Below are positions 44,162 to 54,696 of a stretch of DNA of 64,000 nt, one piece after another. The translations under genes were made by a program, and so were the position numbers. This stretch comes from an uncultured Methylophilaceae bacterium (lineage in GTDB: Bacteria; Pseudomonadota; Gammaproteobacteria; Burkholderiales; Methylophilaceae), in the NCBI GenBank assembly GCA_905618945.1, contig CAJQTF010000011.1:99870-163869 (forward strand), given 5' to 3'. The first letter of the stretch is position 1, and every line of letters begins with the position of its first letter. Below the pieces are notes generated by a model. That model saw only the letters and a program-made list of their open reading frames with translations. It did no database searches and was not told where the DNA came from.

Positions 44162-45904
44162 ATGAAAATTTTATTAATTATTTTTTTGAGTTTATTTTTA
44201 TTAACTGCTTGCCAAGAGAAAAACGATGATTGGAGCTCTTATGGCAAAGACCTTACTAATCAACGGTTTTCGAAATTAGATCAAATAAATATTAAAAATG
44301 TAAAAAATTTGGAATTAGGTTGGCAATATCAAACAGGAATTAGTGCAACTTTTCAAGCTACTCCTATTGTTCATAAGGGCATTATGTATGTATCTTTACC
44401 TTTTAACAATGTCATTGCTTTAGATGGAAAGACAGGTAAAGAATTGTGGCGGTATGAACACGATAGAAACCATAACTGGAAAATGTGCTGTGGACCAACC
44501 AACCGGGGAGTGGCGGTCCATGGTGACCAGATTTTTTTTGGGACTGTTGATGCAAGACTAATTTCACTCGACATTAAAACTGGCGAAAAAATTTGGGATA
44601 TTAATGTTGTAGAGAAAGTAGTAGAAACAGAATCTTTAAGCTCGCTAAATGAATTAGATCCAAACCGAGATAAAATTATAAGTGGCGGAACGGGCGTTGG
44701 TATTTCTATGGCGCCTGTTGTTTATAAGAATAAAGTAATTATAGGAATTACAGGTGTTGGCTATGGCCTTCATATAGAAGAACAGGGGAGCGACTCACCA
44801 TTAGGTGCGGTGGTTGGAGTTGCTGGAAGGTTTGGAAGACCCGGGTTCTTAGCGGCTTATGATATTCATTCTGGTAGACAAGTATGGCAATTTGATACAA
44901 TTCCTAAACATGGATGGGAGGGCAAGTTTACAAATTATACTGGTGATGGCGAAGTGCTTAATCGTGATACCTATCTTGAAAAAGAAGCACTAGCTCAATA
45001 TCCAGACTCTGCTAAATATGGTGGAGGTTCTGCATGGACAACCCCTGCAATTGATGAAATAACAAATACACTTTTCTTTGGAACTGGAAATCCTTCCCCA
45101 CAGATGAGTGCAGAAACCAGGCCTGGGGATAACCTTTATACAGTTTCATTAGTGGCTTTAGATGCCGATACAGGTAAATTAAAATGGTTTTATCAGCAAG
45201 TACCTCATGATACATGGGGATATGATGTTGCTAGCCCGCCTTTATTATTTGACACTATTAAGGATGGCAAGGTAATAGCTGCCGTTGGCCAAGCTGGCAA
45301 AACAGGGTGGTTTTATATACACAACAGAGATAATGGCGAGCTTTTAATGAAATCAGAAGCATTTGTTCCTCAAAATAATTTATTTGCTAAAGCTACTCCG
45401 GAAGGAACTGTAATTTATCCAGCTATTCTTGGGGGTTCAAATTGGTCACCGGTTAGTATGAATTTAGATCACCATCTAGTATATGTTTCTGGTATTCATG
45501 CTCCCATTAAATATACTCTTCATGAAAAAATATCTAATAATAAAGTAATTAAATATACTAGCTCTGAACCTTCTGGCGATCCTCAATGGGGATTATTATC
45601 AGCTATAAATGTATCAACTGGTAAAATTAAATGGCAACATACAACAGAGCAACCTCTTTTAGGCGGGTCTCTTGCTACAAAAGGAAATTTAGTTTTTCTA
45701 GGTGAAGGTAATGGTGACTTTAATGCTTTTAATGCAGTTAATGGGGAGTTAATTTGGCAAACAAATATAGATGCAGGAGTGAATGCCCCACCAATTACTT
45801 ATATGATTAATGATAAACAATACGTTGCTGTTGTAGCTGGAGGAAATAAAATTATGGGTTACAAGCAAGGAGATTATATAAGTGTGTATCAACTTCCAGA
45901 ATAG
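44162..45904 (+). CDS. PQQ-type quinoprotein dehydrogenase-like lipoprotein with altered active site
   Basis: Lipobox LLTACQ; beta-propeller W-repeats; adjacent Cys109-Cys110; SAWTTPAID; GTGNPSP; altered GRFGRPG and HDTWGYD. Confidence 0.85.
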   Translation: MKILLIIFLSLFLLTACQEKNDDWSSYGKDLTNQRFSKLDQINIKNVKNLELGWQYQTGISATFQATPIVHKGIMYVSLPFNNVIALDGKTGKELWRYEHDRNHNWKMCCGPTNRGVAVHGDQIFFGTVDARLISLDIKTGEKIWDINVVEKVVETESLSSLNELDPNRDKIISGGTGVGISMAPVVYKNKVIIGITGVGYGLHIEEQGSDSPLGAVVGVAGRFGRPGFLAAYDIHSGRQVWQFDTIPKHGWEGKFTNYTGDGEVLNRDTYLEKEALAQYPDSAKYGGGSAWTTPAIDEITNTLFFGTGNPSPQMSAETRPGDNLYTVSLVALDADTGKLKWFYQQVPHDTWGYDVASPPLLFDTIKDGKVIAAVGQAGKTGWFYIHNRDNGELLMKSEAFVPQNNLFAKATPEGTVIYPAILGGSNWSPVSMNLDHHLVYVSGIHAPIKYTLHEKISNNKVIKYTSSEPSGDPQWGLLSAINVSTGKIKWQHTTEQPLLGGSLATKGNLVFLGEGNGDFNAFNAVNGELIWQTNIDAGVNAPPITYMINDKQYVAVVAGGNKIMGYKQGDYISVYQLPE

Positions 45905-45931
45905 ATTTTATTTATTAAATAAGGATAATTT

Positions 45932-47098
45932 TTGAAAATTACAGTGGTAGGAATTGGTTATGTTGGTTTAGCGAATGCAATTCTGCTCGCACAGAATCAT
46001 AGCGTTACCTTAATTGATATTATTTCTGACAAAGTTGACTTAATCAACCAAAGAAAGTCCCCTATCCAAGATACTTATATCACCGAATACTTGGAGTCAG
46101 TTAAATTAGATCTTCATGCAACAATAGATCAAAATAGTGCTTATAAAGATGCTGAATTAGTTATTATAGCTACTCCTACAGATTACGACCCAGCTACAAA
46201 CTTCTTTAATACAAAGTCAATTGAAGAATCGATAGATAAAATACTTAAAATAAATAATAAGGTACCTATTTTAATAAAATCAACAGTCCCTGTTGGCTAT
46301 ACGGAAAGTTTAAGATTAAAATTTAATATACCTCATATAATTTTTTCGCCGGAATTCTTAAGAGAAGGCCAGGCATTATATGATTGTCTATATCCCTCAA
46401 GAATTATCATAAGCAACAAAGAAAATGATGGAAAGAGGGTGGCGGAATTATTTGTGCAGGGAGCAATAAAGAAAGATATACAAATTTTATATACAGATCC
46501 AACAGAAGCTGAAGCCATCAAGCTTTTCTCAAATATGTATTTAGCAATGCGAGTTACTTTTTTTAATGAATTAGATACTTTCTCATCGAAACATGAATTA
46601 AGCACAAAGCAAATAATTGATGGGGTTAGTTTAGACCCAAGAATAGGGGATTATTATAATAATCCATCTTTCGGTTACGGCGGTTACTGCCTTCCCAAAG
46701 ATACAAAACAATTACTAGCAAATTATAAAGATATTCCAAATAATATTATGCAGGCTATTGTTGATAGTAATGAAACTAGAAAAGAGTTTCTTGTAGACGA
46801 AATAATAAATACGAAGGCTAAAGTTATTGGTATTTATCGGTTGATAATGAAAAGTAATTCAGATAATTATAGAGAGTCAGCAATCTTAGGAATTATAGAA
46901 AGATTAAAAGAAAAAAAAGTAAATATACTTATTTATGAGCCTCAAATTAGCCAGGAACAATTAGAAGGGTTAACGATTGTTAATGATTTAAATAAATTTA
47001 TGAAAAAGTCTGAAATTATAATTGCCAATCGATACCACCCTGAATTAGAAAAAGCAAAAGATAAAGTTTATTCTAGAGATATTAACAATAAAGATTAA
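45932..47098 (+). CDS. ugd: UDP-glucose 6-dehydrogenase / nucleotide sugar dehydrogenase (TTG start)
   Basis: VVGIGYVGLANAILLA, FSPEFLREGQALYD, FGYGGYCLPKDT. Confidence 0.93.
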   Translation: MKITVVGIGYVGLANAILLAQNHSVTLIDIISDKVDLINQRKSPIQDTYITEYLESVKLDLHATIDQNSAYKDAELVIIATPTDYDPATNFFNTKSIEESIDKILKINNKVPILIKSTVPVGYTESLRLKFNIPHIIFSPEFLREGQALYDCLYPSRIIISNKENDGKRVAELFVQGAIKKDIQILYTDPTEAEAIKLFSNMYLAMRVTFFNELDTFSSKHELSTKQIIDGVSLDPRIGDYYNNPSFGYGGYCLPKDTKQLLANYKDIPNNIMQAIVDSNETRKEFLVDEIINTKAKVIGIYRLIMKSNSDNYRESAILGIIERLKEKKVNILIYEPQISQEQLEGLTIVNDLNKFMKKSEIIIANRYHPELEKAKDKVYSRDINNKD

Positions 47099-47116
47099 AC
47101 ATTAAGAGCCGAGAAA

Positions 47117-47830
47117 ATGCTTAAAATTATATTAATTTTAATCCATCTATTTATTGGGACTCTATTCATTATATTTTTTCCAGTAATTAATCATAAATTA
47201 AAAAAATTACTTATTAAGAGGTGGTCTTCATTACTTTTAAAAATATTTAAAATTAATTTAGTTGTTAATAATGATTTAAGAAAAATACTAAGTAAAAAAA
47301 ATTATTTAATTGTTAGTAATCATATTTCGTGGCTAGATATTTTTGTTATTAATTCAGCTTATCCAGTTGCTTTTGTCGCTAAACAGAGTATTTCAAAATG
47401 GCCAATCCTTAGTTGGCTTGTCAAAGGGTCCGAAACAATATTTATTGATCGTAAAAGAATTACTAAGATAAAGGTAACATTAAAGGAAGTAGAGAATTTC
47501 CTTGAAAATAAAGGGAGCATTTGTATCTTTCCAGAAGGGACCTCAACAGATGGATCACAACTTCTTAATTTCAAAAGTAATCTATTACAAACGGCAATTA
47601 ATAAAAATATTTCGGTACTTCCAATTGCTATTCAATATCTTCAAAACCAAAATTTTTGTTCAGCACCTGCATATTATGCAGATTTATCTTTATTAGATTC
47701 AATTAGAAATTTGATTAGATTTGATAATATAGAAGCTAAATTAACTATTTTGACCGAAATTAAAAGTATTTCTGATAGGAAAGTTTTAGCCAAAGAAGCA
47801 TATATAAAAATAAGTAAAGTGATAATTTAA
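47117..47830 (+). CDS. 1-acyl-sn-glycerol-3-phosphate acyltransferase (PlsC-like)
   Basis: SNHISWLDIF (HX4D), FPEGTSTDG. Confidence 0.92.
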   Translation: MLKIILILIHLFIGTLFIIFFPVINHKLKKLLIKRWSSLLLKIFKINLVVNNDLRKILSKKNYLIVSNHISWLDIFVINSAYPVAFVAKQSISKWPILSWLVKGSETIFIDRKRITKIKVTLKEVENFLENKGSICIFPEGTSTDGSQLLNFKSNLLQTAINKNISVLPIAIQYLQNQNFCSAPAYYADLSLLDSIRNLIRFDNIEAKLTILTEIKSISDRKVLAKEAYIKISKVII

Positions 47831-48103
47831 TTATTTAGGAGTTTAGTAGAAAATATAAAAAAATTGCTTAAAAGATAAAATGGGTATGTACACAATTCGA
47901 GCTAGTCATGAACTTACTTACAAATTTAAATATAATATACTTTAAATATTTTTTTATGGCTTGGGCATTTAGGGTTGATCTATTGAAGATGTGAGAATAA
48001 AGATAATGTAATAATAATTAATTTTGGTTTACAAATACCTCTAATTTAATTGGATATATTAATTTCATCATGTAACCTTAAGTTTTTATAGCAAAGATAT
48101 AAT

Positions 48104-48391
48104 ATGCAAATAAGAGCCACTAAAGAAATTTATCAGCAATTAAAAGAAGCACGAATTAAAATAATAATTCCTTTAATATTACTAGCAATCACTTCCTATT
48201 TCTCCTTTATTTGGGTTATTGCTTTCAAACCAATTTTTTTTGGTATATTAATATTTGATACAAATGTTTCAATTGGAATTTTTTTGGGCTTTCTATTAAT
48301 ACTTTTAATATTCCTAGTAACATTAACATACGTTTATCTTGCTAACAAAATTCTTGAGCCTTTAATAAAAAAGATTCAGAACAATGCATAA
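48104..48391 (+). CDS. DUF485-like small membrane protein preceding the acetate symporter
   Basis: Two TM, immediately upstream of and overlapping the actP-like gene. Confidence 0.65.
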   Translation: MQIRATKEIYQQLKEARIKIIIPLILLAITSYFSFIWVIAFKPIFFGILIFDTNVSIGIFLGFLLILLIFLVTLTYVYLANKILEPLIKKIQNNA

Positions 48392-50018
48392 ATTAATTCT
48401 TTTACTAGGACTTTTTTTTTCAAATTTATTATTTGCTAATACTGCTGATGGAGAACCAAACTACACAGCAATTATTATGTTTGTCTTATTTGTTGGCGTA
48501 ACGCTTTTTATTACCTATTGGGCATCAAAAAAAACTCACACAGCGAAAAGTTTTTATACGGCAGGTGGAAATATTACGGGACTTCAAAATGGCCTTGCAA
48601 TATCAGGTGATTTTATGTCGGCGGCATCTTTTCTTGGAATTTCAGGTTTAGTCTATTTGTCAGGATTTGACGGTCTAATTTATTCAATTGGATTTTTAAT
48701 TGGTTGGCCTATCATTTTATTATTAATCGCTGAGCCACTTCGTAACTTAGGTAAATATAGCTTTTCTGATGTTGTTTCTTTTAGACTTAAACAAAAACCC
48801 ATCAGAATACTTGCTGCTTGTGGCTCATTGTCGACTGTAATTTTATATTTAATAGCTCAAATGGTTGGTGCCGGAAAGCTTATAGAAATTCTATTTGGTT
48901 TACCTTATTATTCAGCTGTAATGATTGTTGGTGGACTAATGATTTCATATGTCACTTTTGGTGGAATGCTTGCCACGACCTGGGTTCAAATAATTAAGGC
49001 TGTTCTTTTATTATCTGGAGCAACGCTAATGGCATTCCTTGTTTTATATCAATTTGAATTTGATTTTAATCAATTTTTTTCTAAAGCCGTTAATGTTCAC
49101 AGCAAGGGTGAAAATATTATGGCTCCTGGTGGATTAATTTCTGACCCAGTTTCAGCTATTTCATTAGGTCTTGCTCTAATGTTTGGAACTGCAGGACTTC
49201 CACATATATTGATGCGATTTTTTACTGTACCAGATGCAGTAGAAGCAAGAAAATCAGTAGTTTATGCAACAGGATTTATTGGTTATTTTTATATATTAAC
49301 TTTCATTATTGGGTTTGGTGCTATTGTCCTAGTCTCTAATAATCCAGAATATTTAAATGATTCTGGAGCTTTAATTGGAAATAATAATATGGCAGCCATT
49401 CATCTTTCACACGCAGTTGGGGGGGATATTTTACTTGGATTTATTTCGGCAGTTGCTTTTGCCACAATTTTAGCAGTTGTTTCTGGGTTAACACTTGCAG
49501 GAGCATCTGCAATATCCCATGATCTATATGCTAACGCATTCTTAACAGGGAAAAATAATGAAAAAATGGAAATAAAAGTTTCAAAGCTTGCAACAATATT
49601 TTTAGGTGTTCTTGCAGTATTTCTAGGTATTCTTTTTGAAGAGCAAAATGTTGCATTTATGGTTGGCTTAGCGTTTGCTATTGCAGCCACTACAAATTTT
49701 CCGATATTAATTCTTTCTATCTATTGGAAAAATCTTACTACAAGGGGAGCAGTTATTGGTGGGTCTGCTGGATTATTTATTGCAATACTTTTAGTAATAC
49801 TAGGGCCAGTTGTCTGGGTAGATATTTTTGGTAATAATGAAGCAATCTTTCCATATAAGTACCCAGCTTTATTTTCTATGGTAGTTACATTTGTTGGGAT
49901 ATGGTTCTTTTCAAAAACTGACAAATCAAAAAACTCTACAGCTGAGAAAGAATTATTTGAATCTCAATATTTTAGATCACAAACTGGAGTAGGCATTGAT
50001 AAACCTAATGCTCATTAA
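48384..50018 (+). CDS. actP: Sodium:solute symporter, cation/acetate symporter ActP-like
   Basis: [51 protein letters not shown]; signal-like N-terminus. Confidence 0.92.
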   Translation: MHKLILLLGLFFSNLLFANTADGEPNYTAIIMFVLFVGVTLFITYWASKKTHTAKSFYTAGGNITGLQNGLAISGDFMSAASFLGISGLVYLSGFDGLIYSIGFLIGWPIILLLIAEPLRNLGKYSFSDVVSFRLKQKPIRILAACGSLSTVILYLIAQMVGAGKLIEILFGLPYYSAVMIVGGLMISYVTFGGMLATTWVQIIKAVLLLSGATLMAFLVLYQFEFDFNQFFSKAVNVHSKGENIMAPGGLISDPVSAISLGLALMFGTAGLPHILMRFFTVPDAVEARKSVVYATGFIGYFYILTFIIGFGAIVLVSNNPEYLNDSGALIGNNNMAAIHLSHAVGGDILLGFISAVAFATILAVVSGLTLAGASAISHDLYANAFLTGKNNEKMEIKVSKLATIFLGVLAVFLGILFEEQNVAFMVGLAFAIAATTNFPILILSIYWKNLTTRGAVIGGSAGLFIAILLVILGPVVWVDIFGNNEAIFPYKYPALFSMVVTFVGIWFFSKTDKSKNSTAEKELFESQYFRSQTGVGIDKPNAH

Positions 50019-50020
50019 TT

Positions 50021-50329
50021 ATGAATTTTTATAAATATCATATTTTCTTCTGCTTAAATCAAAGAGAAGATGGGGAACAGTGCTGTATGAACTTTAATGC
50101 TGAACCAATGTTTGATTATATGAAAAAGAAGATCAAGTCATTAAACCTTAATGGCCCTAATAAAGTACGTGTAAATCGTGGCGGGTGCTTTGATCGTTGC
50201 CATGAAGGGCCTTTGATGGTAATTTACCCTGAAGGAATTTGGTATCGCTATATAGATCAAGAAGACCTTGATGAAATTATAGAAGAACACTTACTAAAAG
50301 GAATAACTGTGAATAGGCTACTGGTTTAG
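50021..50329 (+). CDS. (2Fe-2S) ferredoxin, thioredoxin-like fold
   Basis: IFFCLNQREDGEQCC...VNRGGCFDRCHEGPLMVIYPEGIWY. Confidence 0.9.
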   Translation: MNFYKYHIFFCLNQREDGEQCCMNFNAEPMFDYMKKKIKSLNLNGPNKVRVNRGGCFDRCHEGPLMVIYPEGIWYRYIDQEDLDEIIEEHLLKGITVNRLLV

Positions 50330-50746
50330 TTTATTTTTAACATATTTAATAAATTCCAATTCTTGAACCTTAGAAAATTTATTAATATCAATTCTCTTTT
50401 TTTCACCCCAAATGCTATCTGGAAAATGATTGTCAGAAAAGTATCTCGGAATAATGTGCCAATGTAAGTGGGGGGTTATATTGCCAAGCGAAGCCAAATT
50501 AATTTTGTCAGGTTGTAAATATTCTTTTATAATTTTCTCCGTTTGAAAAATTACTCCCATAAATTCATTACGGGTTTCTTCATCTAAGTCTGCCATTTCT
50601 TTAACATGATTAATTAAATCAACTCGACAATAGCCTCGATAATTTTGATCATTAATTAATACAATACGAAGTAAATCATTTGCCCAGACAATAGGGTATT
50701 TTTGAGAAGAGCAAAGAACACAATTATCAGAGTTAAGAGATTTCAA
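50318..50746 (-). CDS. HIT-domain protein
   Basis: HLHWHIIPRY histidine triad. Confidence 0.9.
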   Translation of the reverse strand: MKSLNSDNCVLCSSQKYPIVWANDLLRIVLINDQNYRGYCRVDLINHVKEMADLDEETRNEFMGVIFQTEKIIKEYLQPDKINLASLGNITPHLHWHIIPRYFSDNHFPDSIWGEKKRIDINKFSKVQELEFIKYVKNKLNQ

Positions 50747-51830
50747 GCATTCGATCCAATGCTAGTTTAGCTAATTCCGCTTCTTTTTTTGGAACACTAA
50801 TAATATTAACCGGATTATCTTTGATAATATTTTCTAAAGTCCAGGACAGATGTTGGGGGTCTATTCTTGCCATAGTTGAGCATTCACAAACTACATGAGA
50901 CATAAACTGTACCAATTTTCCTTCAGGTTTCATTTCATTGGCCAATCTATTAACAAGATTTAGCTCAGTTCCAACTAACCATTTAGTATTCGGTTTAGCT
51001 TGCGTAATTGTATTAAGAATAAATTCAGTGGACCCAACATAATCAGAGTTCTGACAGACTTCAAATGGTGATTCTGGATGTGAGATAACAAAACCTTCGG
51101 GATGGAGTTCTCTAAATTTCTCTATATGTTGTAATCTAAACATTTGATGGACTGCACAGTGCCCTTTCCATAATAAAACTTTTGATTCAAGTATTTGTTT
51201 TTCTGTTAGACCGCCAAGTGGTAAATCAGGATCCCATACAGGCATATCCTCTATGGCAATACCCATTTTATGTCCCGTCCATCTTCCTAAATTTTGATCT
51301 GGAAAGAATAAGACCTTTTCCCTTTTTTTAAAAGCCCAATCAAGAACATTTGGTGCATTTGTTGAGGTACATACAATGCCATTATGCTCACCGCAAAAAG
51401 CTTTAAGGTCTGCGGCTGAATTAATATAAGTAATTGGCGTAATAGTTTTATCAAAATCTAAAACTTTAGAAAGTTCTCTATAGGTTCTTTCTACCTTTGC
51501 TAAATTTGCCATATCAGCCATAGAGCATCCAGCTGAAAGGTCTGGTAATACTGTAATCTGTTCTGGTCTTGATAAAATATTAGAAACTTCGGCCATAAAA
51601 TGAACGCCAAGAAAAACTATATATTTGGCATCTAGATTCTGCACATACTGTGCAAGCTTAAGGGAGTCCCCAGAGTAATCTGCGTGTCTATAAACGGTTT
51701 CATTTTGATAGTGATGCCCTAAAATGACAATTTTATCGCCTAAAGTTTTTTTGGCTTCGATAATCCTATCTTGGCAATCTTCATTTTTAAGGCTTTCAAA
51801 AGCATCGAACTTGATAGTAGCTGTATTCAT
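50733..51830 (-). CDS. nadA: Quinolinate synthase A
   Basis: ILGHHYQ, FFPDQNLG, FVISHPESPFEVCQNSDYVGST. Confidence 0.97.
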   Translation of the reverse strand: MNTATIKFDAFESLKNEDCQDRIIEAKKTLGDKIVILGHHYQNETVYRHADYSGDSLKLAQYVQNLDAKYIVFLGVHFMAEVSNILSRPEQITVLPDLSAGCSMADMANLAKVERTYRELSKVLDFDKTITPITYINSAADLKAFCGEHNGIVCTSTNAPNVLDWAFKKREKVLFFPDQNLGRWTGHKMGIAIEDMPVWDPDLPLGGLTEKQILESKVLLWKGHCAVHQMFRLQHIEKFRELHPEGFVISHPESPFEVCQNSDYVGSTEFILNTITQAKPNTKWLVGTELNLVNRLANEMKPEGKLVQFMSHVVCECSTMARIDPQHLSWTLENIIKDNPVNIISVPKKEAELAKLALDRMLEIS

Positions 51831-51840
51831 AATATATATT

Positions 51841-52299
51841 TTAACTTGCTAATAGCTTAATCTCATATAATTTTTCTAGGGCCTTAACATTGGTCCAGGA
51901 AAATACTGATTTCTTTGCCTCTTCTAACGTGACCCATTTAAAATCAATATGTTCCTTAGGAGAAAGAGTTACAGGTACTTTTTTTGGCAACTCTAAACCA
52001 AAAATATGTTCAGTATTATAACTAACGTCCGGGGCATATCGGTATTGCCAATGAGAAAATATTTTATACTCATGACTTAAATTCCAATCTTGTAAGAGAT
52101 AATTTTCGCAAATAATTCCAGTTTCTTCTAGAACTTCTCTTTTTGCAGTTTCTAATGGTGATTCATCAGCTTCTAAACTACCAGTGACTGATTGCCAAAA
52201 ATTACTCTTATCCGCACGACTTAGTAATAATATATCAAGTTGTTTTGTATAAATAACAACTAGTGCTGATATTGGAATTTTATAATGAGGTAGTTTCAA
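51841..52299 (-). CDS. nudB: Dihydroneopterin triphosphate diphosphatase (Nudix)
   Basis: GSLEADESPLETAKREVLEETGI Nudix box, NudB-like length and C-terminus. Confidence 0.88.
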   Translation of the reverse strand: MKLPHYKIPISALVVIYTKQLDILLLSRADKSNFWQSVTGSLEADESPLETAKREVLEETGIICENYLLQDWNLSHEYKIFSHWQYRYAPDVSYNTEHIFGLELPKKVPVTLSPKEHIDFKWVTLEEAKKSVFSWTNVKALEKLYEIKLLAS

Positions 52300-53270
52300 A
52301 TTTTTGGAAGCTTGAAAATGATTGTTTCTTCAACGCCTTTTATCTCTGAGATGGATACTTTCGTAATTTTTTTTATTTCTTGGATGAGACCCTGAACAAG
52401 GATTTCTGGAGCTGAAGCACCAGCTGTAATACCTATACTTTTTTTATTCTTTATCCATTTAGATTGAAATTGTGACATATCATCTATAAGGATAGCGTCT
52501 ATGTTTTTATCTTTGACCATATCTAAAAGCCTATTTGAATTCGAACTATTTTTTGATCCAACAACAAAAACAAGATCATGTAGGCTAAACATTTTTTTAA
52601 CAGCTTCCTGTCTATTTTGTGTTGCGTAACATATATCGTTGCTTTTTGGCCCAATAATTAATGGAAATTTATCTTTTAATGCCTCAATTATTTTCTTAGT
52701 ATCATCAATAGACAGTGTGGTTTGGCTTACATAGCTAAGTTTATTAGGGTTTGAAACTTTTAGGTTATTAACATCTTCTATATTTTCAACTAAATGTATT
52801 TGAGTAGCTAAAGAGTTTTTTTCAATTTGCCCAATTGTACCTTCTACTTCCGGGTGGCCTTTATGACCAATCATAATAATTGTATATTCATCATTACTTA
52901 ATTTATTGACTTCACGATGTACTTTAGTTACTAATGGACAGGTCGCATCTATTGAAATAAGATTTAATTTATCGGATTCTTTTACTATTGCTTTAGATAC
53001 ACCATGAGCGCTAAAGATAACATGGCTTGAATTTGGAATTTCTTTTAAGCTTTCAACAAAAATTACACCTTTTTCTTTGAGCCTATTTATTACAAATTTA
53101 TTATGAACAACTTCATGGTGAACATATATTGGAGCCCCATACTTTTCCAATGTTCTTTCAACAATTAAGATTGCTCTTTCGACCCCCGCGCAAAAACCCC
53201 TGGGATTAGCTAACGATATATTAATCATCTCTTTTGACATAGTTAATTTAGGGCAATAGTTGCTCACCAT
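52296..53270 (-). CDS. ispH: 4-hydroxy-3-methylbut-2-enyl diphosphate reductase
   Basis: ANPRGFCAGVERAI, VHHEVVHNK, IDATCPLVTKVH, GITAGASAPE. Confidence 0.97.
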   Translation of the reverse strand: MVSNYCPKLTMSKEMINISLANPRGFCAGVERAILIVERTLEKYGAPIYVHHEVVHNKFVINRLKEKGVIFVESLKEIPNSSHVIFSAHGVSKAIVKESDKLNLISIDATCPLVTKVHREVNKLSNDEYTIIMIGHKGHPEVEGTIGQIEKNSLATQIHLVENIEDVNNLKVSNPNKLSYVSQTTLSIDDTKKIIEALKDKFPLIIGPKSNDICYATQNRQEAVKKMFSLHDLVFVVGSKNSSNSNRLLDMVKDKNIDAILIDDMSQFQSKWIKNKKSIGITAGASAPEILVQGLIQEIKKITKVSISEIKGVEETIIFKLPKI

Positions 53271-54498
53271 TAATTAAGTCAGCAAAAGTTTCACGATTTC
53301 TTATTAGATGTAATTTATCAACATCAACAAGTATTTCTGATGCTTTTGGACGAGAATTATAATTTGAGCTCATTGACATTCCATATGCGCCTACATCTAA
53401 AACAGCTAGTATGTTACCTTCTTCTGCTGATAATAAACGGTCCTTACCAAGAAAGTCACCTGTTTCACATACGGGTCCAACAATATCATAGTTTTTTTCC
53501 TCAGAGTCAGTTGGAGATAAATTTTTAATTTCATGAAAAGCACCATAGAGTGCCGGCCTCATTAAGTCATTCATAGCGGCATTAATAATCATAAAATTTT
53601 TCTCTGAACTATTTTTAATATATTCTACTTCTGTTAATAAAATACCAGCTTTACCAATTAATGCTCGACCAGGCTCAAAAATAATTTTTAGATCACGACC
53701 TTTAAGAATATTTTTGACGGTTTGAGCATAATCTGAAAAAGTAGGTGGTACCTCATCAGAGTATTGAATACCAATTCCTCCCCCAATATCCATATGTTTA
53801 ATTAAAATACCAATTGATTTGAGGTGGTCAATCAGTGCAAGGAGTTTTTTAATTGAATCCTCAAAAGGCTGCAATTCAGTTATTTGAGACCCAATATGAC
53901 AATCAATACCTTTAATTTCAATTGAATCTAGTTCTTTGGCAATTTTATACATTGAAATTGCATTATGTTCGTCAACGCCAAATTTATTATCTTTAAGCCC
54001 AGTTGAAATATAAGGATGTGTTTTAGGATCAACATCTGGATTTACTCTAATTGATATACTAGCTTTTTTGTTTAATTTTTTTGCAGTATTTTGAATTCGG
54101 TATAGTTCTGCTTCTGATTCCACATTAAACGTGAGGATGTCATGTTTAATAGCTAATTCAATATCTTCTTTTGATTTTCCAACACCGGAGAATACAATTT
54201 TTTTTGGATCACCTTTTGCAGCAATGACTCTGTGAAGCTCCCCCCCAGAAACAATATCAAAGCCAGCCCCATTATTTGCTAGTAAATTTAATATAGCGAT
54301 ATTTGGGTTAGACTTAACTGCAAAACAAATAAGATGGTCTATATTATTGAATTGAGATTTAAAATCTAAGTAATTATCAAGAATAATTTTTTTAGAGTAG
54401 ATGTAAGAAGGCGTGTCAAATACTTTAACAATATTTTCAACAAGAACATTTTCAATATAGAATTTACCTTCTTTTAGTTTTAGAATAGATTCAGTCAT
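53248..54498 (-). CDS. lysA: Diaminopimelate decarboxylase
   Basis: FAVKSNPN, GGGIGIQY, GPVCETGDFLG. Confidence 0.97.
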   Translation of the reverse strand: MTESILKLKEGKFYIENVLVENIVKVFDTPSYIYSKKIILDNYLDFKSQFNNIDHLICFAVKSNPNIAILNLLANNGAGFDIVSGGELHRVIAAKGDPKKIVFSGVGKSKEDIELAIKHDILTFNVESEAELYRIQNTAKKLNKKASISIRVNPDVDPKTHPYISTGLKDNKFGVDEHNAISMYKIAKELDSIEIKGIDCHIGSQITELQPFEDSIKKLLALIDHLKSIGILIKHMDIGGGIGIQYSDEVPPTFSDYAQTVKNILKGRDLKIIFEPGRALIGKAGILLTEVEYIKNSSEKNFMIINAAMNDLMRPALYGAFHEIKNLSPTDSEEKNYDIVGPVCETGDFLGKDRLLSAEEGNILAVLDVGAYGMSMSSNYNSRPKASEILVDVDKLHLIRNRETFADLINGEQLLP

Positions 54499-54506
54499 TT
54501 TTAGCT

Positions 54507-54656
54507 TTAAGACACCTCTGACCCATGACCTGGAAAAATATTTTCTTTAATCCCTGCTTGGGGATATTTATCCTCAGGTATGTAGAGTTGACCTTTAGTG
54601 CCGCAACTATTTAATAGTGAGATGGCTAGCAAATATAAAATATAGTATTTTTTCAT
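54507..54656 (-). CDS. lptM: LPS translocon maturation chaperone LptM-like small lipoprotein (49 aa)
   Basis: MKKYYILYLLAISLLNSCGTKGQLYIPEDK; lipobox NSC; canonical position before lysA; absent from ORF track. Confidence 0.88.
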   Translation of the reverse strand: MKKYYILYLLAISLLNSCGTKGQLYIPEDKYPQAGIKENIFPGHGSEVS

Positions 54657-54696
54657 AATTAATTCCTTGTTTGTATTATTTTATCATTAATCAATA

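Noticed and set aside
44162-45904. Calling the quinoprotein XoxF or MxaF methanol dehydrogenase
   Set aside because: It is a lipoprotein, lacks the expected Glu and catalytic Asp in the aligned motifs, and has no adjacent cytochrome cL/xoxJ genes.
47831-48103. Possible small RNA in the 273-bp spacer before the DUF485 gene
   Set aside because: AT-rich with no clear promoter-terminator pair or ORF; insufficient support.
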